A program made the position numbers and the translations under genes. DNA of 48,464 bases from Clostridiaceae bacterium (lineage in GTDB: Bacteria > Bacillota > Clostridia > Saccharofermentanales > Saccharofermentanaceae): the NCBI GenBank assembly GCA_012718915.1, contig JAAYBI010000028.1, positions 1 through 48,464 on the forward strand, read 5' to 3'. Of this stretch, positions 27,617 to 36,032 are shown one piece after another. The notes beneath the pieces were generated by a model. The model was not told the DNA's origin. It saw only the letters and a program-made list of their open reading frames with translations, and made no database searches. The stretch's first letter is position 1, and the number at the start of each line of letters is the position of its first letter.

Positions 27617-28326
27617 TTATATTTCCTGCAATTGATTTATTAGACGGCAAGTGTGTACGTCTCAAACAGGGTTTATACGATCAGGTTACGAAATACTCGG
27701 ATCGTCCCGAAGAGGTGGCACGAGATTTTAAGGCTCAGGGGGCAAAATGGATTCATATTGTGGATCTCAATGCTGCAAAGACCGGAGTCCCTACGAATCA
27801 TGAGATAATCGGACGTGTTGTGGCCGAAACCGGACTTCGGATTCAAACCGGCGGCGGCATTCGCAATATGGATACTCTCAAGCGCCTTATTGAAGAATAT
27901 GGTGTTTCGAGATGTGTGCTGGGGACTTCTGCAATGCGTGATCGCGCATTTACCGAAGCTGCACTGACGAAATATTCTAATCAAATCGCCATTGGGATTG
28001 ATGCACATGGCGGTGATGTCGCGGTAGACGGATGGACAAGCCGGTCCGGCATAAAGGCTACGGAATTTGCTTTGCAGATGAAGGCGCTTGGTGCTCAGAC
28101 CGTCATATATACGGACATTTCGCGTGATGGCATGTTAATCGGTCCTGCAACATTACAAACGGCCGAGATGGTTGAAGTGACGGGCATGGACGTGATTGCG
28201 TCCGGCGGGATCGGTTCGCAAGAAGACATTTTCGAAATAAAGAAGACCGGTTGTGTCGGTGTCATCGTCGGCAAAGCAATATATGAAGGGAAAGTGAGGT
28301 TATCCGAATGCATGCAAAGCGAATAA
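27613..28326 (+). CDS. hisA: ProFAR isomerase HisA
   Basis: 237 residues, half-barrel-repeat TIM barrel isomerising ProFAR to PRFAR. Catalytic-type Asp8 lies in [14 protein letters not shown] and Asp130 in [16 protein letters not shown]; phosphate loops are QTGGGIR and ASGGIG. Start is ATG 27613 (ATGA overlap with hisH) after AAGGAGGA; an upstream ATG at 27595 would add six residues. Because trpF is missing from the trp operon, dual HisA/TrpF activity (as in actinobacterial PriA) is conceivable, but position 139 is Asp where PriA, as I recall, has Arg. Confidence 0.95.
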   Translation: MIIFPAIDLLDGKCVRLKQGLYDQVTKYSDRPEEVARDFKAQGAKWIHIVDLNAAKTGVPTNHEIIGRVVAETGLRIQTGGGIRNMDTLKRLIEEYGVSRCVLGTSAMRDRAFTEAALTKYSNQIAIGIDAHGGDVAVDGWTSRSGIKATEFALQMKALGAQTVIYTDISRDGMLIGPATLQTAEMVEVTGMDVIASGGIGSQEDIFEIKKTGCVGVIVGKAIYEGKVRLSECMQSE

Positions 28327-29444
28327 TTCCATGTCTTGATGTCAAGGACGGCCGTGTAGTAAAAGGTGTAAATTTTGTTTCTCTGAGAGATGCAGGAGAC
28401 CCGGTCGAAATTGCGAAGGTATATAATCTTTCGGGTGCGGATGAATTGGTTTTCCTGGACATTTCCGCGACTCTCGAGGGAAGAGGGACAATGATTGATA
28501 TGGTGACGCGAGTTGCCAATGAGGTCTTTATCCCATTCACGGTCGGCGGAGGAATTCGATCGACTGAGGATATTCGTGACATATTGAACGCCGGTGCGGA
28601 TAAGGTATCGTTGAATTCTGCCGCGGTTAAGGACAAATCGCTGGTAAGAGCCGCTTCAGAGAAGTTTGGAGCACAATGTATCGTAGTCGCGATTGACGTT
28701 AAGGAAAGAAAAGATGTTTCTGCGTTCCCGAGCGGGTATGAGGTGGTTATAGCAGGAGGAACCAAGTCGACCGGTCTGGATGCCGTTGAATGGGCCAGAG
28801 AAGCTGAGTCGCTCGGCGCCGGAGAAATCCTTTTGACCAGCATGGACCGGGACGGTACGAAAAGTGGTTTTGACAATGTGATTACGGCCTTGATTTCGGA
28901 TGCTGTCAGCGTACCGGTTATTGCATCCGGCGGCGCAGGAAAAATGTCCGATTTTTACGATGGCATAGTTGACGGCAAAGCAGATGCCGTTTTGGCGGCT
29001 AGCCTTTTTCACTTCGGAGAAATTGAGATTTCTGACCTTAAGAAATATCTTGAGTCTCGTGGGATACCCGTTCGACATGTAGGTAAGGCAATCTCGCTTT
29101 GGCAACGATTCAAAAAGGATAGTAACGGCCTGGTGCCGGCGATTGTCGTAGATCACGATTCCAAGGATGTTCTGATGTTGGCATATATGGACTATGAGGC
29201 GTTTGATTTAACCCTTTCTTCGGGCTTCATGCATTACCACTCCAGAAGCCGTGGTCGCCTTTGGAAAAAAGGAGAAACTTCAGGGCACACACAGAAGGTT
29301 TTCGATTTCAAAATCGACTGTGACCGTGATACATTATTATTTTATATAGAACAGAATGGCGTGGCCTGTCATACCGGCAATCGGACCTGTTTTTTCTCGG
29401 GACCGGACGACGTTCTTTCAAGTGTTATAGCAGAGGAGGAGTAA
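28308..29444 (+). CDS. hisFI: HisF-HisI fusion: IGP synthase cyclase + phosphoribosyl-AMP cyclohydrolase
   Basis: 378 residues. Residues 1 to about 256 are a complete HisF: catalytic Asp11 in [18 protein letters not shown] and Asp130 in VAIDVKER, phosphate loops TVGGGIRS and IASGGAGK. From about 258 a complete HisI follows: [23 protein letters not shown], and Zn cysteines Cys338, Cys354 and Cys361 in DCDRDT and [13 protein letters not shown]. The junction [17 protein letters not shown] has no stop or frameshift. HisI is more commonly fused to HisE; here HisE is a separate gene. The start overlaps hisA by 19 nt. Confidence 0.95.
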   Translation: MHAKRIIPCLDVKDGRVVKGVNFVSLRDAGDPVEIAKVYNLSGADELVFLDISATLEGRGTMIDMVTRVANEVFIPFTVGGGIRSTEDIRDILNAGADKVSLNSAAVKDKSLVRAASEKFGAQCIVVAIDVKERKDVSAFPSGYEVVIAGGTKSTGLDAVEWAREAESLGAGEILLTSMDRDGTKSGFDNVITALISDAVSVPVIASGGAGKMSDFYDGIVDGKADAVLAASLFHFGEIEISDLKKYLESRGIPVRHVGKAISLWQRFKKDSNGLVPAIVVDHDSKDVLMLAYMDYEAFDLTLSSGFMHYHSRSRGRLWKKGETSGHTQKVFDFKIDCDRDTLLFYIEQNGVACHTGNRTCFFSGPDDVLSSVIAEEE

Positions 29445-29448
29445 GAGC

Positions 29449-29745
29449 ATGGATACAAACACAAATAATGCCGCAGTCATTCAAGAACTTTATGAGGTGA
29501 TTACGGATCGCAAGAAGAATCCGGTCGAGGGATCTTATACCAATTACCTCTTTTCAAAGGGACTCGATAAAATTCTTAAAAAGATTGGAGAGGAGTCAGT
29601 TGAGGTCGTGATTTCTTCTCTTTCGGGCGAGAAGAAAGATATCATATATGAGATTGCAGATTTACAGTATCATTTGATGGTTTTGATGGCCGAAAAGGAT
29701 ATCACGCCGGAGGACGTTTATAAGGAACTGAAAAATCGTCGATAA
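29449..29745 (+). CDS. hisE: Phosphoribosyl-ATP pyrophosphatase
   Basis: 98 residues, all-alpha MazG-like fold hydrolysing PR-ATP to PR-AMP, the step just before HisI. Motifs: GSYTNYLFSKGLDKILKKIG, EESVEVVISSL and IYEIADLQYHLMVLM with the acidic metal ligands. GAGGAG lies in the end of hisFI, 4 nt gap. It is the last gene of the his operon. Confidence 0.95.
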   Translation: MDTNTNNAAVIQELYEVITDRKKNPVEGSYTNYLFSKGLDKILKKIGEESVEVVISSLSGEKKDIIYEIADLQYHLMVLMAEKDITPEDVYKELKNRR

Positions 29746-29798
29746 TTCATAGTTGATCCGACCGATTCGTGCGACTGTTGCGAGAAATTTTCAGGAAT

Positions 29799-29832
29799 AT
29801 ATCGGACACAAATAAATAGGAGCGATATTTTT
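29799..29832 (+). terminator. Possible weak terminator after hisE
   Basis: ATATCG at 29799-29804 and CGATAT at 29823-29828 form a 6-bp stem with an 18-nt loop, followed by TTTTTC. Short and A/T-rich, so weak. No better candidate lies between hisE and the next promoter. Confidence 0.35.
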
Positions 29833-29851
29833 CTAAATATGCGCGATTTGT

Positions 29852-29880
29852 TTGACTCTCATCTCTATCTGTGTTAGAAT
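29852..29880 (+). promoter_or_regulatory. Promoter of the rpmG-secE-nusG operon
   Basis: TTGACT at 29852-29857, a 17-bp spacer and TAGAAT at 29875-29880, about 80 bp before rpmG. Confidence 0.85.
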
Positions 29881-29960
29881 TTCGTTTGCTATCGCTGAAG
29901 CGGTTTATTTTTTTTGTGCGATAAAGCATCCCGGAGATGCTTATTTTGGAGGTGTTCGAC

Positions 29961-30128
29961 ATGGCGACCAAAGCAGGTGCACGAGACAAGCTGACAATGG
30001 CTTGCGAAGAGTGCAAACAGAGAAATTATCAGACATACAAGAACAAGAAGAACAATCCGGACAGAATGACACTCAACAAGTATTGTCCATTTTGCCGCAA
30101 GCACACTGCACACAAGGAAACCAAGTAA
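29961..30128 (+). CDS. rpmG: 50S ribosomal protein L33
   Basis: 55 residues. Two Cys pairs (CEEC and CPFC) make this the zinc-binding C+ form of L33. [10 protein letters not shown] and [18 protein letters not shown] are typical. Start at ATG 29961 behind GGAGGTG; an in-frame ATG at 29937 lies before the ribosome site. rpmG-secE-nusG is the usual Gram-positive order. Confidence 0.95.
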   Translation: MATKAGARDKLTMACEECKQRNYQTYKNKKNNPDRMTLNKYCPFCRKHTAHKETK

Positions 30129-30163
30129 TTTCCATGTCGGAATATTGCGGAGAGGGTTAACCG

Positions 30164-30499
30164 ATGAGTGACGAAAAAAAGAGTAAGAACATTTTCAAAA
30201 AAATCGGAAGATTATTCAGTTCTGTCATTGCTGAACTGAAGAAGGTCATCTGGCCAACAAAGGAAAAGTTGATTCAGACTTGCGCCGTTGTTTTGGTAGT
30301 CATCGGCATTGCCATTGTAGCTTTGACAGGAATCAGCAAGGGCGCGGGTTATCTTTTGAAGAAGGTGGGTTTTTATGAGCAGGCTCCTGCGAAGGTAACT
30401 ACAGTCGCAACCGACTCATCTTCAACTCTTGAATCTTCTGCAACCGAGACCGAGGCCGCCGAGATATCGGAAGAGGCCACTGTGTCATCAGCGCAGTAA
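30164..30499 (+). CDS. secE: Preprotein translocase subunit SecE
   Basis: 111 residues. The amphipathic helix with AELKKVIWPTKEKL (about 23-36) and the single membrane segment (about 37-58) are the conserved SecE core; it clamps SecY in the translocon. A tail of about 40 residues after the core, rich in Ser, Thr, Glu and Ala, extends beyond the roughly 60-75 residues usual in Firmicutes. RBS is GAGAGG. Followed by nusG after 35 nt. Confidence 0.93.
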   Translation: MSDEKKSKNIFKKIGRLFSSVIAELKKVIWPTKEKLIQTCAVVLVVIGIAIVALTGISKGAGYLLKKVGFYEQAPAKVTTVATDSSSTLESSATETEAAEISEEATVSSAQ

Positions 30500-30534
30500 T
30501 CGCGTTAATCGAATAACCAGTTAGGAGCATATAC

Positions 30535-31074
30535 ATGGCGGACGAAAACCAAAAAAATGAAGCCAAGTGGTATGTCATTCACACTTATTCCGGTTATGAG
30601 AATAAGGTTAAGACAACACTGGAAACCGTTATCGAGAATCGCGGACTTCATGAAATGATTCAGGAAGTGTCGGTTCCGATGGAGGAGCAGATCGAGGTCA
30701 AAGACGGTAAGAAGAAGACCGTTATGAAGAAGATCTATCCCGGTTACGTTTTGGTCAAGATGGTTTATACAGAAGAAGTCTGGTACATTGTGCGTAACAC
30801 CAGAGGTGTGACGGGCTTTGTTGGTCCGAGTTCGAACAAGCCGGTTCCGTTGTCCGATGAAGAACTCATGATTATGGGTCTCGAGTCTAATTGGGTGCCG
30901 ACGGTCGACTATTCCGTAGGCGATTCGGTTCGTTTGATTTCCGGGCCGTTTTCAGATTGTATCGGAGTGGTTGAAGACATTAACCATGAAAAGCATTCCG
31001 TCCGTGTTCGCATTTCGATGTTCGGACGAGAGACTCCGATCGAATTGGATTTTGCACAGGTTATAAGAACCTGA
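30535..31074 (+). CDS. nusG: Transcription termination/antitermination factor NusG
   Basis: 179 residues. N-terminal NGN domain begins KWYVIHTYSGYENKVK and contains KIYPGYVLVKMVYTEEVWYI and the NTRGVTGFVGP segment. The C-terminal KOW domain starts near residue 125 with GDSVRLISGPFSDCIGVVED. It binds RNA polymerase and modulates pausing and termination. TTAGGAG lies upstream of the ATG. A structured gap of 140 nt separates it from rplK. Confidence 0.96.
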   Translation: MADENQKNEAKWYVIHTYSGYENKVKTTLETVIENRGLHEMIQEVSVPMEEQIEVKDGKKKTVMKKIYPGYVLVKMVYTEEVWYIVRNTRGVTGFVGPSSNKPVPLSDEELMIMGLESNWVPTVDYSVGDSVRLISGPFSDCIGVVEDINHEKHSVRVRISMFGRETPIELDFAQVIRT

Positions 31075-31090
31075 TTATCTTTTACACTTG

Positions 31091-31181
31091 CTTTTCGATC
31101 GTGATATTTCACGTAACGAAAAGAATAACAAATTGCTTATCCCGTCATTTTTGACGTGAAGAACAGACGAGAGAGGATAAG
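31091..31181 (+). promoter_or_regulatory. Tandem hairpins in the nusG-rplK gap (candidate leader)
   Basis: Hairpin 1: CTTTTCG 31091-31097 with CGAAAAG 31117-31123, and inside it CGTGA with TCACG. Hairpin 2: CTTATCC 31136-31142 with GGATAAG 31175-31181, and inside it CGTCA, loop TTTT, TGACG; the 3' side has an 18-nt bulge. Neither ends in a T run. The position just before rplKA suggests a binding site for L1 or L11 autoregulation; this is inference. Confidence 0.5.
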
Positions 31182-31214
31182 ACTTTCGTCAATACATTTG
31201 GGAGGTGGCCAATT

Positions 31215-31643
31215 ATGGCAAAGAAAGTCACAGGGTATATCAAACTTCAAATACCCGCAGGCAAAGCGACGCCAGCGCCGCCGGTCGGACCAGCCCTTGG
31301 TCAACACAGCGTTAATATCGCTCAGTTTGTCAAGGAATTTAATGAAAGAACCGCTAAGGACGTCGGATTAGTTATTCCTGTTGTCATTACGGTTTATGCG
31401 GACAGAACGTATACTTTCATTACAAAGACTCCACCGGTACCGGTGTTGCTTAAGAAAGCAGCAAACATTGAAAGTGGATCGGGCAAGCCGAATAGGGATA
31501 AGGTTGCAAAGCTTCCTTTTTCCGAATGTCGCAAAATTGCCGAGATCAAGATGCCGGATTCTAACGCATCCGATGTCGAATCATGCGCTCGCATGGTAGC
31601 CGGAACCGCACGCAGCATGGGCATCGCAATTATCGATGACTAA
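31215..31643 (+). CDS. rplK: 50S ribosomal protein L11
   Basis: 142 residues, normal length. [20 protein letters not shown] and [10 protein letters not shown] form the N-terminal domain that contacts the GTPase-associated r[20 protein letters not shown] follows the hinge. ATG 31215 has GGGAGGTGG upstream. rplA follows after 23 nt, and L1 usually represses this pair by binding the mRNA. Confidence 0.97.
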   Translation: MAKKVTGYIKLQIPAGKATPAPPVGPALGQHSVNIAQFVKEFNERTAKDVGLVIPVVITVYADRTYTFITKTPPVPVLLKKAANIESGSGKPNRDKVAKLPFSECRKIAEIKMPDSNASDVESCARMVAGTARSMGIAIIDD

Positions 31644-31666
31644 GTCTTCACAAGGAGAGTAAAGTA

Positions 31667-32356
31667 ATGAAAAGAGGCAAAAGATATAATGAGCTCATAA
31701 AGCTCGTAGACAGATCAGTCGCCTACGATCCTTCGGAAGCGATTCGTCTGGTTCAGGAGACCGCGAAAGCGAAGTTTGACGAAATGGTCGAACTGCACGT
31801 TCGTTTGGGTGTCGATTCACGTCATGCGGATCAGCAGGTTCGCGGCGCAGTCGTATTACCACACGGAACAGGTCGCACAAAGAAAGTGTTGGTTTTCGCA
31901 AAGGGTCCGAAGGCTGATGAAGCCAAAGAAAACGGCGCAGATTTTGTCGGCGCAGAAGATCTCGTTGAGAAAATTACCAAGGAAAACTGGTTTGATTTTG
32001 ATGTTGTCGTTGCAACCCCTGATATGATGGGTGTTGTCGGTCGTCTCGGTAAAGTCCTCGGCCCTAAGGGCTTGATGCCGAACCCGAAGTCCGGTACGGT
32101 CACGATGGATGTTACTAAGGCAATTAATGACATTAAGGCCGGTAAAATCGAGTATCGTTTGGATAAGAGCAATATCATCCACTGCCCGATCGGCAAGGTG
32201 TCTTTCGGTCAAGAGAAGCTCGAAGAAAACTTTAAGGTGATCATGGAAGCTATCGTCAAGGCAAAGCCTTCGGCAGCTAAGGGTCAGTACCTGAAAAATG
32301 TTTCCCTCGCTTCAACAATGGGCCCGGGAGTCCGTGTCAATCCGGTCAAGATTTAA
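31667..32356 (+). CDS. rplA: 50S ribosomal protein L1
   Basis: 229 residues. [20 protein letters not shown] is the usual start; the L1 signature lies in [20 protein letters not shown], with [20 protein letters not shown] after it. L1 builds the mobile stalk at the E-site and is typically the translational repressor of rplKA. CAAGGAGAG lies upstream. The L10 leader follows. Confidence 0.97.
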   Translation: MKRGKRYNELIKLVDRSVAYDPSEAIRLVQETAKAKFDEMVELHVRLGVDSRHADQQVRGAVVLPHGTGRTKKVLVFAKGPKADEAKENGADFVGAEDLVEKITKENWFDFDVVVATPDMMGVVGRLGKVLGPKGLMPNPKSGTVTMDVTKAINDIKAGKIEYRLDKSNIIHCPIGKVSFGQEKLEENFKVIMEAIVKAKPSAAKGQYLKNVSLASTMGPGVRVNPVKI

Positions 32357-32374
32357 ATTATGACCAGAGGGATG

Positions 32375-32536
32375 GTACCACCGAACGGGCCGATCAATTG
32401 AATAAATAGCCAAGCTAAAGACAGCAGGAAGCCCTTTGGGCTGTAAACGATTCGGTCGTCCCGCCGAGGATTAGGCAATACACATATCTTTGATTGTGTT
32501 TTTGTACCCCTCGTCCGTCTTGGCGAGGGGTATTTA
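32375..32536 (+). promoter_or_regulatory. L10 ribosomal protein leader with attenuator hairpin
   Basis: The rplA-rplJ gap carries the conserved L10-leader elements: AGCTAAAGACAGCAGG, the GCCCTTTGGGC hairpin and CCCGCCGAGGATTAGGCAAT. A hairpin TACCCCTCG 32505-32513 / CGAGGGGTA 32524-32532 with TTTATA after it acts as attenuator. In Gram-positives L10-(L12)4 binding to this leader represses rplJL. Confidence 0.9.
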
Positions 32537-32561
32537 TATATTAGTCAAGGAGGTGCACATT

Positions 32562-33197
32562 ATGCCAAGCCAAAGAATTCTCGAGGCGAAGCAAAAAGTC
32601 GTCGCTGACCTGGTGTCGGATTACAAGCAAGCGAAGTCATTCGTATTTACGGATGCTCGTGGTTTAACCGTACTTCAGGACACGCAAATGCGCGCTGACC
32701 TCAGAAAAAACAACGTGACCTACAAGATCGTTAAGAACACAACTGCCAAGTTGGTTTTCGATGAACTCGGAGTTAAGGGTCTCGATGAATTTTTCAAGGG
32801 TCCGACCGCTATTGCGTATTCAACCGAAGACTTGATTGCCCCCGCGAAGATCATCAAGGAATATGCAGACAAGTACAGCAAGCTCGACATCAAAGGCGGT
32901 ATCATCGAAGGTGCGGCTGCAACTGCAGAGCAGGTCAATACTCTTGCTAAAATTCCTGCGAAAGAAGTTCTTTGCGGACAAATCGCTTATGGATTGCTTT
33001 TCCCTTTTACAAAGCTCGCTATGTTGCTTAAGGCTGCGGCCGAGAAGCTTCAAGAAGAGGGCGGAGTAGTTATTTCTGAGAAGACAGAAGAAGCAAGCCA
33101 GGAAGTTCCGGAAGTCAAAACAGAAGAGACCACAGAAGAGGTTGCTGTACAAGCATCCGAAGAAGTGGTTGAACCAACCGCAGAAGCTGCCGAGTAA
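32562..33197 (+). CDS. rplJ: 50S ribosomal protein L10
   Basis: 211 residues. Core about 1-165 starts RILEAKQKVVADLVSDYKQA and includes FTDARGLTVLQDTQMR, NTTAKLVFDEL and the C-terminal L12-binding helices. A further acidic tail of 35 to 40 residues (Glu, Thr and Val rich) exceeds the usual 165-175 length. Start ATG 32562 behind AAGGAGGTG; the in-frame ATG at 32490 would lie inside the attenuator hairpin region. Confidence 0.95.
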   Translation: MPSQRILEAKQKVVADLVSDYKQAKSFVFTDARGLTVLQDTQMRADLRKNNVTYKIVKNTTAKLVFDELGVKGLDEFFKGPTAIAYSTEDLIAPAKIIKEYADKYSKLDIKGGIIEGAAATAEQVNTLAKIPAKEVLCGQIAYGLLFPFTKLAMLLKAAAEKLQEEGGVVISEKTEEASQEVPEVKTEETTEEVAVQASEEVVEPTAEAAE

Positions 33198-33248
33198 TCG
33201 GTAATTACAACAAATGCCGTTTCGGCATATTAAATGGAGGTATTATTC

Positions 33249-33626
33249 ATGGCCAGTGAGAAAGTAACAAAGATTCTCGAAGAAGTGAAGACCCTGACCG
33301 TTATGGAGCTTTTTGAGCTCGAGAAGGGCATTGAAGAAGAGTTTGGCGTATCCGCTGCTGCTCTTGCTGTCGCAGCACCTGCTGCCGGTGGCGAAGCTGC
33401 TGCTGAAGCAGAGCAAACAGAGTTCACCGTCGTTCTTAAGAGTGCCGGTGCAGCGAAGATTGCTGTTATTAAGGTTGTTCGTGAGATCACGGGCTTGGGC
33501 CTCAAGGAAGCTAAAGACCTGGTCGATGGCGCTCCGAAGCCGGTTAAAGAGAATGTTTCTAAGGAAGAAGCTGATGCAGCTGCTGCTAAGCTTAAGGATG
33601 CCGGAGCTGACGTCGAGATTAAGTAA
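33249..33626 (+). CDS. rplL: 50S ribosomal protein L7/L12
   Basis: 125 residues. N-terminal dimerisation and L10-binding domain, Ala-rich hinge (about 36-53), then the conserved factor-binding domain with [39 protein letters not shown] and [12 protein letters not shown]. Start ATG 33249 has GGAGG 9 nt upstream. It is the last gene of this ribosomal operon; rpoB does not follow. Confidence 0.97.
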   Translation: MASEKVTKILEEVKTLTVMELFELEKGIEEEFGVSAAALAVAAPAAGGEAAAEAEQTEFTVVLKSAGAAKIAVIKVVREITGLGLKEAKDLVDGAPKPVKENVSKEEADAAAAKLKDAGADVEIK

Positions 33627-33638
33627 TCTCGGAGTTCT

Positions 33639-34331
33639 CTATATCTGAATCATTGAAACTGCGCAGGCTTCCGCCGATAGTATCGGTCGGAAGTCTGCTT
33701 TTTCATCTTCGCTTAACCGGATTAATTCATAACTCATCGCTTCATTCTTGCGGACGAGTAGCATTGCATCACGAGATTCACACGGAAGAGGAATTCTGTC
33801 CGTAATCATTCGTGACGAAGACGCATTGAATAAAGACTTAATATCGAAAATATCCGAACGCCATTCTTCAGACATGCAAAATTCGTCGCCTTCAGAAGAA
33901 GTGAACAGACTCGATATATAGTTACGCCAAAAAGAGGGAAGATGAAGTTTATATTGTTGATTCGAAAGTCCGTAATCCGTGATGGTAGTGGCGCGCAGAG
34001 CGAACGGCAGAGACTCCTCATAATAATCTATGGACAGATCAATCTCTTGGTTTACATAGATGTCGGAAAGAACCTGATGCTGAAAAAATGAGGAGGTATG
34101 TGATTGCGAACAAACACTTCCGAATTTTGCCCTCAAATATGAAAGTCGATAATATGAGCGAAGCTCGGATTCTATGGTCTGAAGCACATTGATCAACCAG
34201 GCATTCGACACATTCAATAAATTCTGTTGTTCGGATTTGCTCGCATTCACAATGCACATATGCATATAAGATTCTCTCGAAAAAATATACTTGTATTGTG
34301 TCTTATCATGTTGGGTTTTGGCTGACGACAT
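33639..34331 (-). CDS. Hypothetical protein of unrecognised family
   Basis: 230 residues from ATG 34331, which has AGGAG about 9 nt upstream. I do not recognise the family. No signal peptide or membrane segment is visible; the sequence is rich in Ser, Tyr and aromatic residues (RSYYRLSYLRAKFG, LPSFWRNYISSLF) with an acidic C-terminal half. The last 20 codons or so overlap the rplL terminator on the other strand. It faces the ribosomal operon convergently and is divergent from the amino-acid transporter. The good ribosome site and 230-codon length argue for a real gene. Confidence 0.7.
   Translation of the reverse strand: MSSAKTQHDKTQYKYIFSRESYMHMCIVNASKSEQQNLLNVSNAWLINVLQTIESELRSYYRLSYLRAKFGSVCSQSHTSSFFQHQVLSDIYVNQEIDLSIDYYEESLPFALRATTITDYGLSNQQYKLHLPSFWRNYISSLFTSSEGDEFCMSEEWRSDIFDIKSLFNASSSRMITDRIPLPCESRDAMLLVRKNEAMSYELIRLSEDEKADFRPILSAEACAVSMIQI
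33663..33703 (+). terminator. Terminator of the rplJL operon, inside the convergent gene
   Basis: GCAGGCTTCCG at 33663-33673 and CGGAAGTCTGC at 33688-33698 pair with one mismatched or bulged position; inner CGAT / ATCG extends the stem around AGT. TTTTT follows at 33699-33703. The whole structure lies in the coding 3' end of the minus-strand gene. Confidence 0.85.
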
Positions 34332-34443
34332 CGAATAATCTCCTTTTTTAAAAGGATATAAAATTTTATATTTGACTGGGGCACAAAGATACGACAATAT
34401 CAACGTAATTCGACAAAAGGTGAATATTGTAAAAAATACTCAA

Positions 34444-34472
34444 TTGACAAAGGAGCCTATTGTTTGTAGTGT
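34444..34472 (+). promoter_or_regulatory. Likely promoter of the amino-acid transporter operon
   Basis: TTGACA at 34444-34449, a 17-bp spacer and TAGTGT at 34467-34472. The -35 is perfect, the -10 is weak, about 45 bp before the ATG. Confidence 0.55.
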
Positions 34473-34518
34473 AATTGTGTAATATTTGAAGTAAGCAGAT
34501 TATGTATTGGGGTGTTAT

Positions 34519-35280
34519 ATGAAAAAGATTAAAATATTCGTCATGGTATTAGTTGTTGCCAGTATTTTTTTGGGACTGGTTGCATGCAAGAATGACAAGA
34601 AAGATACAGGGACTAAGGATCCAAAAGTCTTAGTAATGGGGACGAATGCGGCTTTTCCTCCTTTTGAGTATATGGAAGGCGGTCAAGTTGTCGGCCTTGA
34701 CGCTGAAATGATGGCATTAATTGCTAAAGAATTGGGCATGGAACTCAAAATTGTGGATATGGACTTCGATTCTCTTCCCACGGCCCTTGCGAACGGACAG
34801 ATTGACATTATTGCTGCGGGGCTGACCGTCCGTCCTGATCGTGAAGAGACGATGGATTTTACGGATACTTACTACACAGCTGCTCAGACCGTTATCGTGC
34901 TTAAGGATTCTGGCTATGAAGGTATTGTTGACTTATCCGACAAATTAATCGGTGTTCAGACTGGAACGACCGGGAGTTTCTGTGCGGAAGAGTTTGTTAA
35001 TGATTTATCTCAAATTAAGACTTTTCAAAATGGAATGCTGGCAGTAGAAGCCCTTAAGAACGGTCAGGTTGATGCAGTTGTCATCGATAACAATCCGGCA
35101 AAAGAATATGCTGAAATCAATTCGAACCTGGACTTAATCGAGGGCGAATTCGCTGATGAGATGTATGCCATGGCGGTCGCGAAGGGCAACAAAGTTTTAC
35201 TTGATCGCGTAAACGAGGCCTTTGCTAAGATTAGAGGAAATGGCGAATTTGATAAAATTATCGATAAATACGTGAAGTAG
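34519..35280 (+). CDS. Polar amino-acid ABC transporter, substrate-binding lipoprotein
   Basis: 253 residues, family 3 solute-binding protein. Signal peptide with lipobox LVAC (Cys23) anchors it to the membrane outer face. GTNAAFPPFEYMEGGQVVG, GLDAEMMALIAKELG, DIIAAGLTVRPDREETMDFT and the GVQTGTTGSF loop are typical. Start ATG 34519 behind GGGGTG; ATG 34507 is less likely. The ligand class (basic, glutamine or cystine-like) cannot be fixed from sequence alone. Permease and ATPase follow. Confidence 0.92.
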   Translation: MKKIKIFVMVLVVASIFLGLVACKNDKKDTGTKDPKVLVMGTNAAFPPFEYMEGGQVVGLDAEMMALIAKELGMELKIVDMDFDSLPTALANGQIDIIAAGLTVRPDREETMDFTDTYYTAAQTVIVLKDSGYEGIVDLSDKLIGVQTGTTGSFCAEEFVNDLSQIKTFQNGMLAVEALKNGQVDAVVIDNNPAKEYAEINSNLDLIEGEFADEMYAMAVAKGNKVLLDRVNEAFAKIRGNGEFDKIIDKYVK

Positions 35281-35298
35281 TATGACTTGATACGGACG

Positions 35299-35332
35299 AA
35301 ATCGGGCGCCCGGAGCGGCGCCCGATTTCTTT
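35299..35332 (+). terminator. Intercistronic stem-loop between binding protein and permease
   Basis: A perfect 12-bp GC-rich stem, AAATCGGGCGCC 35299-35310 and GGCGCCCGATTT 35317-35328, loop CGGAGC, then CTTTG. The short T run suggests partial termination or protection of the upstream mRNA, which would raise binding protein over membrane subunits. Confidence 0.65.
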
Positions 35333-35345
35333 GGGAGAATGATTC

Positions 35346-36032
35346 GTGTTTGAGGCTCTGATTAGATCTTTTTCGGATATGATTTATTTGGCATTAATTA
35401 AGGAGGATCGCTTTAACTTCCTTGTTAATGGTTTTGTTGTGTCCGTTCAATTGACCTTCAGTGCGGCAGTAATCGGCGTGGCTCTCGGTTTGGTCATTGC
35501 AATCTTTAAGATTCGCAATAAAGGCGCGACGGCTGCTTTTGCTAACGCTTATATTACGGTCATCAGAGGAACTCCGGCAGTTGTTCAGTTGACGGTCATT
35601 TACTTTGTTATATTGGCTAAATCCGGATTGCCTGCAATGCTGATTGCCTCAATTGCATTTGGCCTTAACAGTGCTGCTTACGTTGCCGAAATTGTTCGTG
35701 GCGGAATTATGGCCGTAGATAAGGGGCAGACCGAAGCGGGGCGTTCTCTTGGGTTGTCGTCTCTTCAGACCATGCGCTATATTGTGATTCCGCAAGCGGT
35801 GAAGAATGTTTTGCCCGCGCTGGGTAACGAATTCATTGTTCTTCTTAAGGAGACTTCGATTGCCGGATATATCAGCATTGTGGACTTGAACAAAGGCGGC
35901 CAGCACATTTCGAGCATTACGTATAACGGTATGGTTGCACCGCTTTGTGTCGCATACATATATTTACTTATGACCACCTCGATGGCGTCCGCTCTGGACC
36001 GTTTGGAACGGAGGATGAGAGCCGGTGATTAG
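35346..36032 (+). CDS. Polar amino-acid ABC transporter permease
   Basis: 228 residues of the HisM/ArtQ family with about five membrane segments. The family loop [29 protein letters not shown] is present (EAA motif). [14 protein letters not shown] is the conserved segment of amino-acid permeases. Start is GTG 35346 after GGGAGA. It overlaps the ATPase gene by 8 nt. Only one permease gene is present, so it should homodimerise. Confidence 0.92.
   Translation: MFEALIRSFSDMIYLALIKEDRFNFLVNGFVVSVQLTFSAAVIGVALGLVIAIFKIRNKGATAAFANAYITVIRGTPAVVQLTVIYFVILAKSGLPAMLIASIAFGLNSAAYVAEIVRGGIMAVDKGQTEAGRSLGLSSLQTMRYIVIPQAVKNVLPALGNEFIVLLKETSIAGYISIVDLNKGGQHISSITYNGMVAPLCVAYIYLLMTTSMASALDRLERRMRAGD

Noticed and set aside
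31156-31371. Alternative plus-strand frame overlapping the start of rplK
   Set aside because: It conflicts with rplK, which has a clear start, ribosome site and full-length family match.
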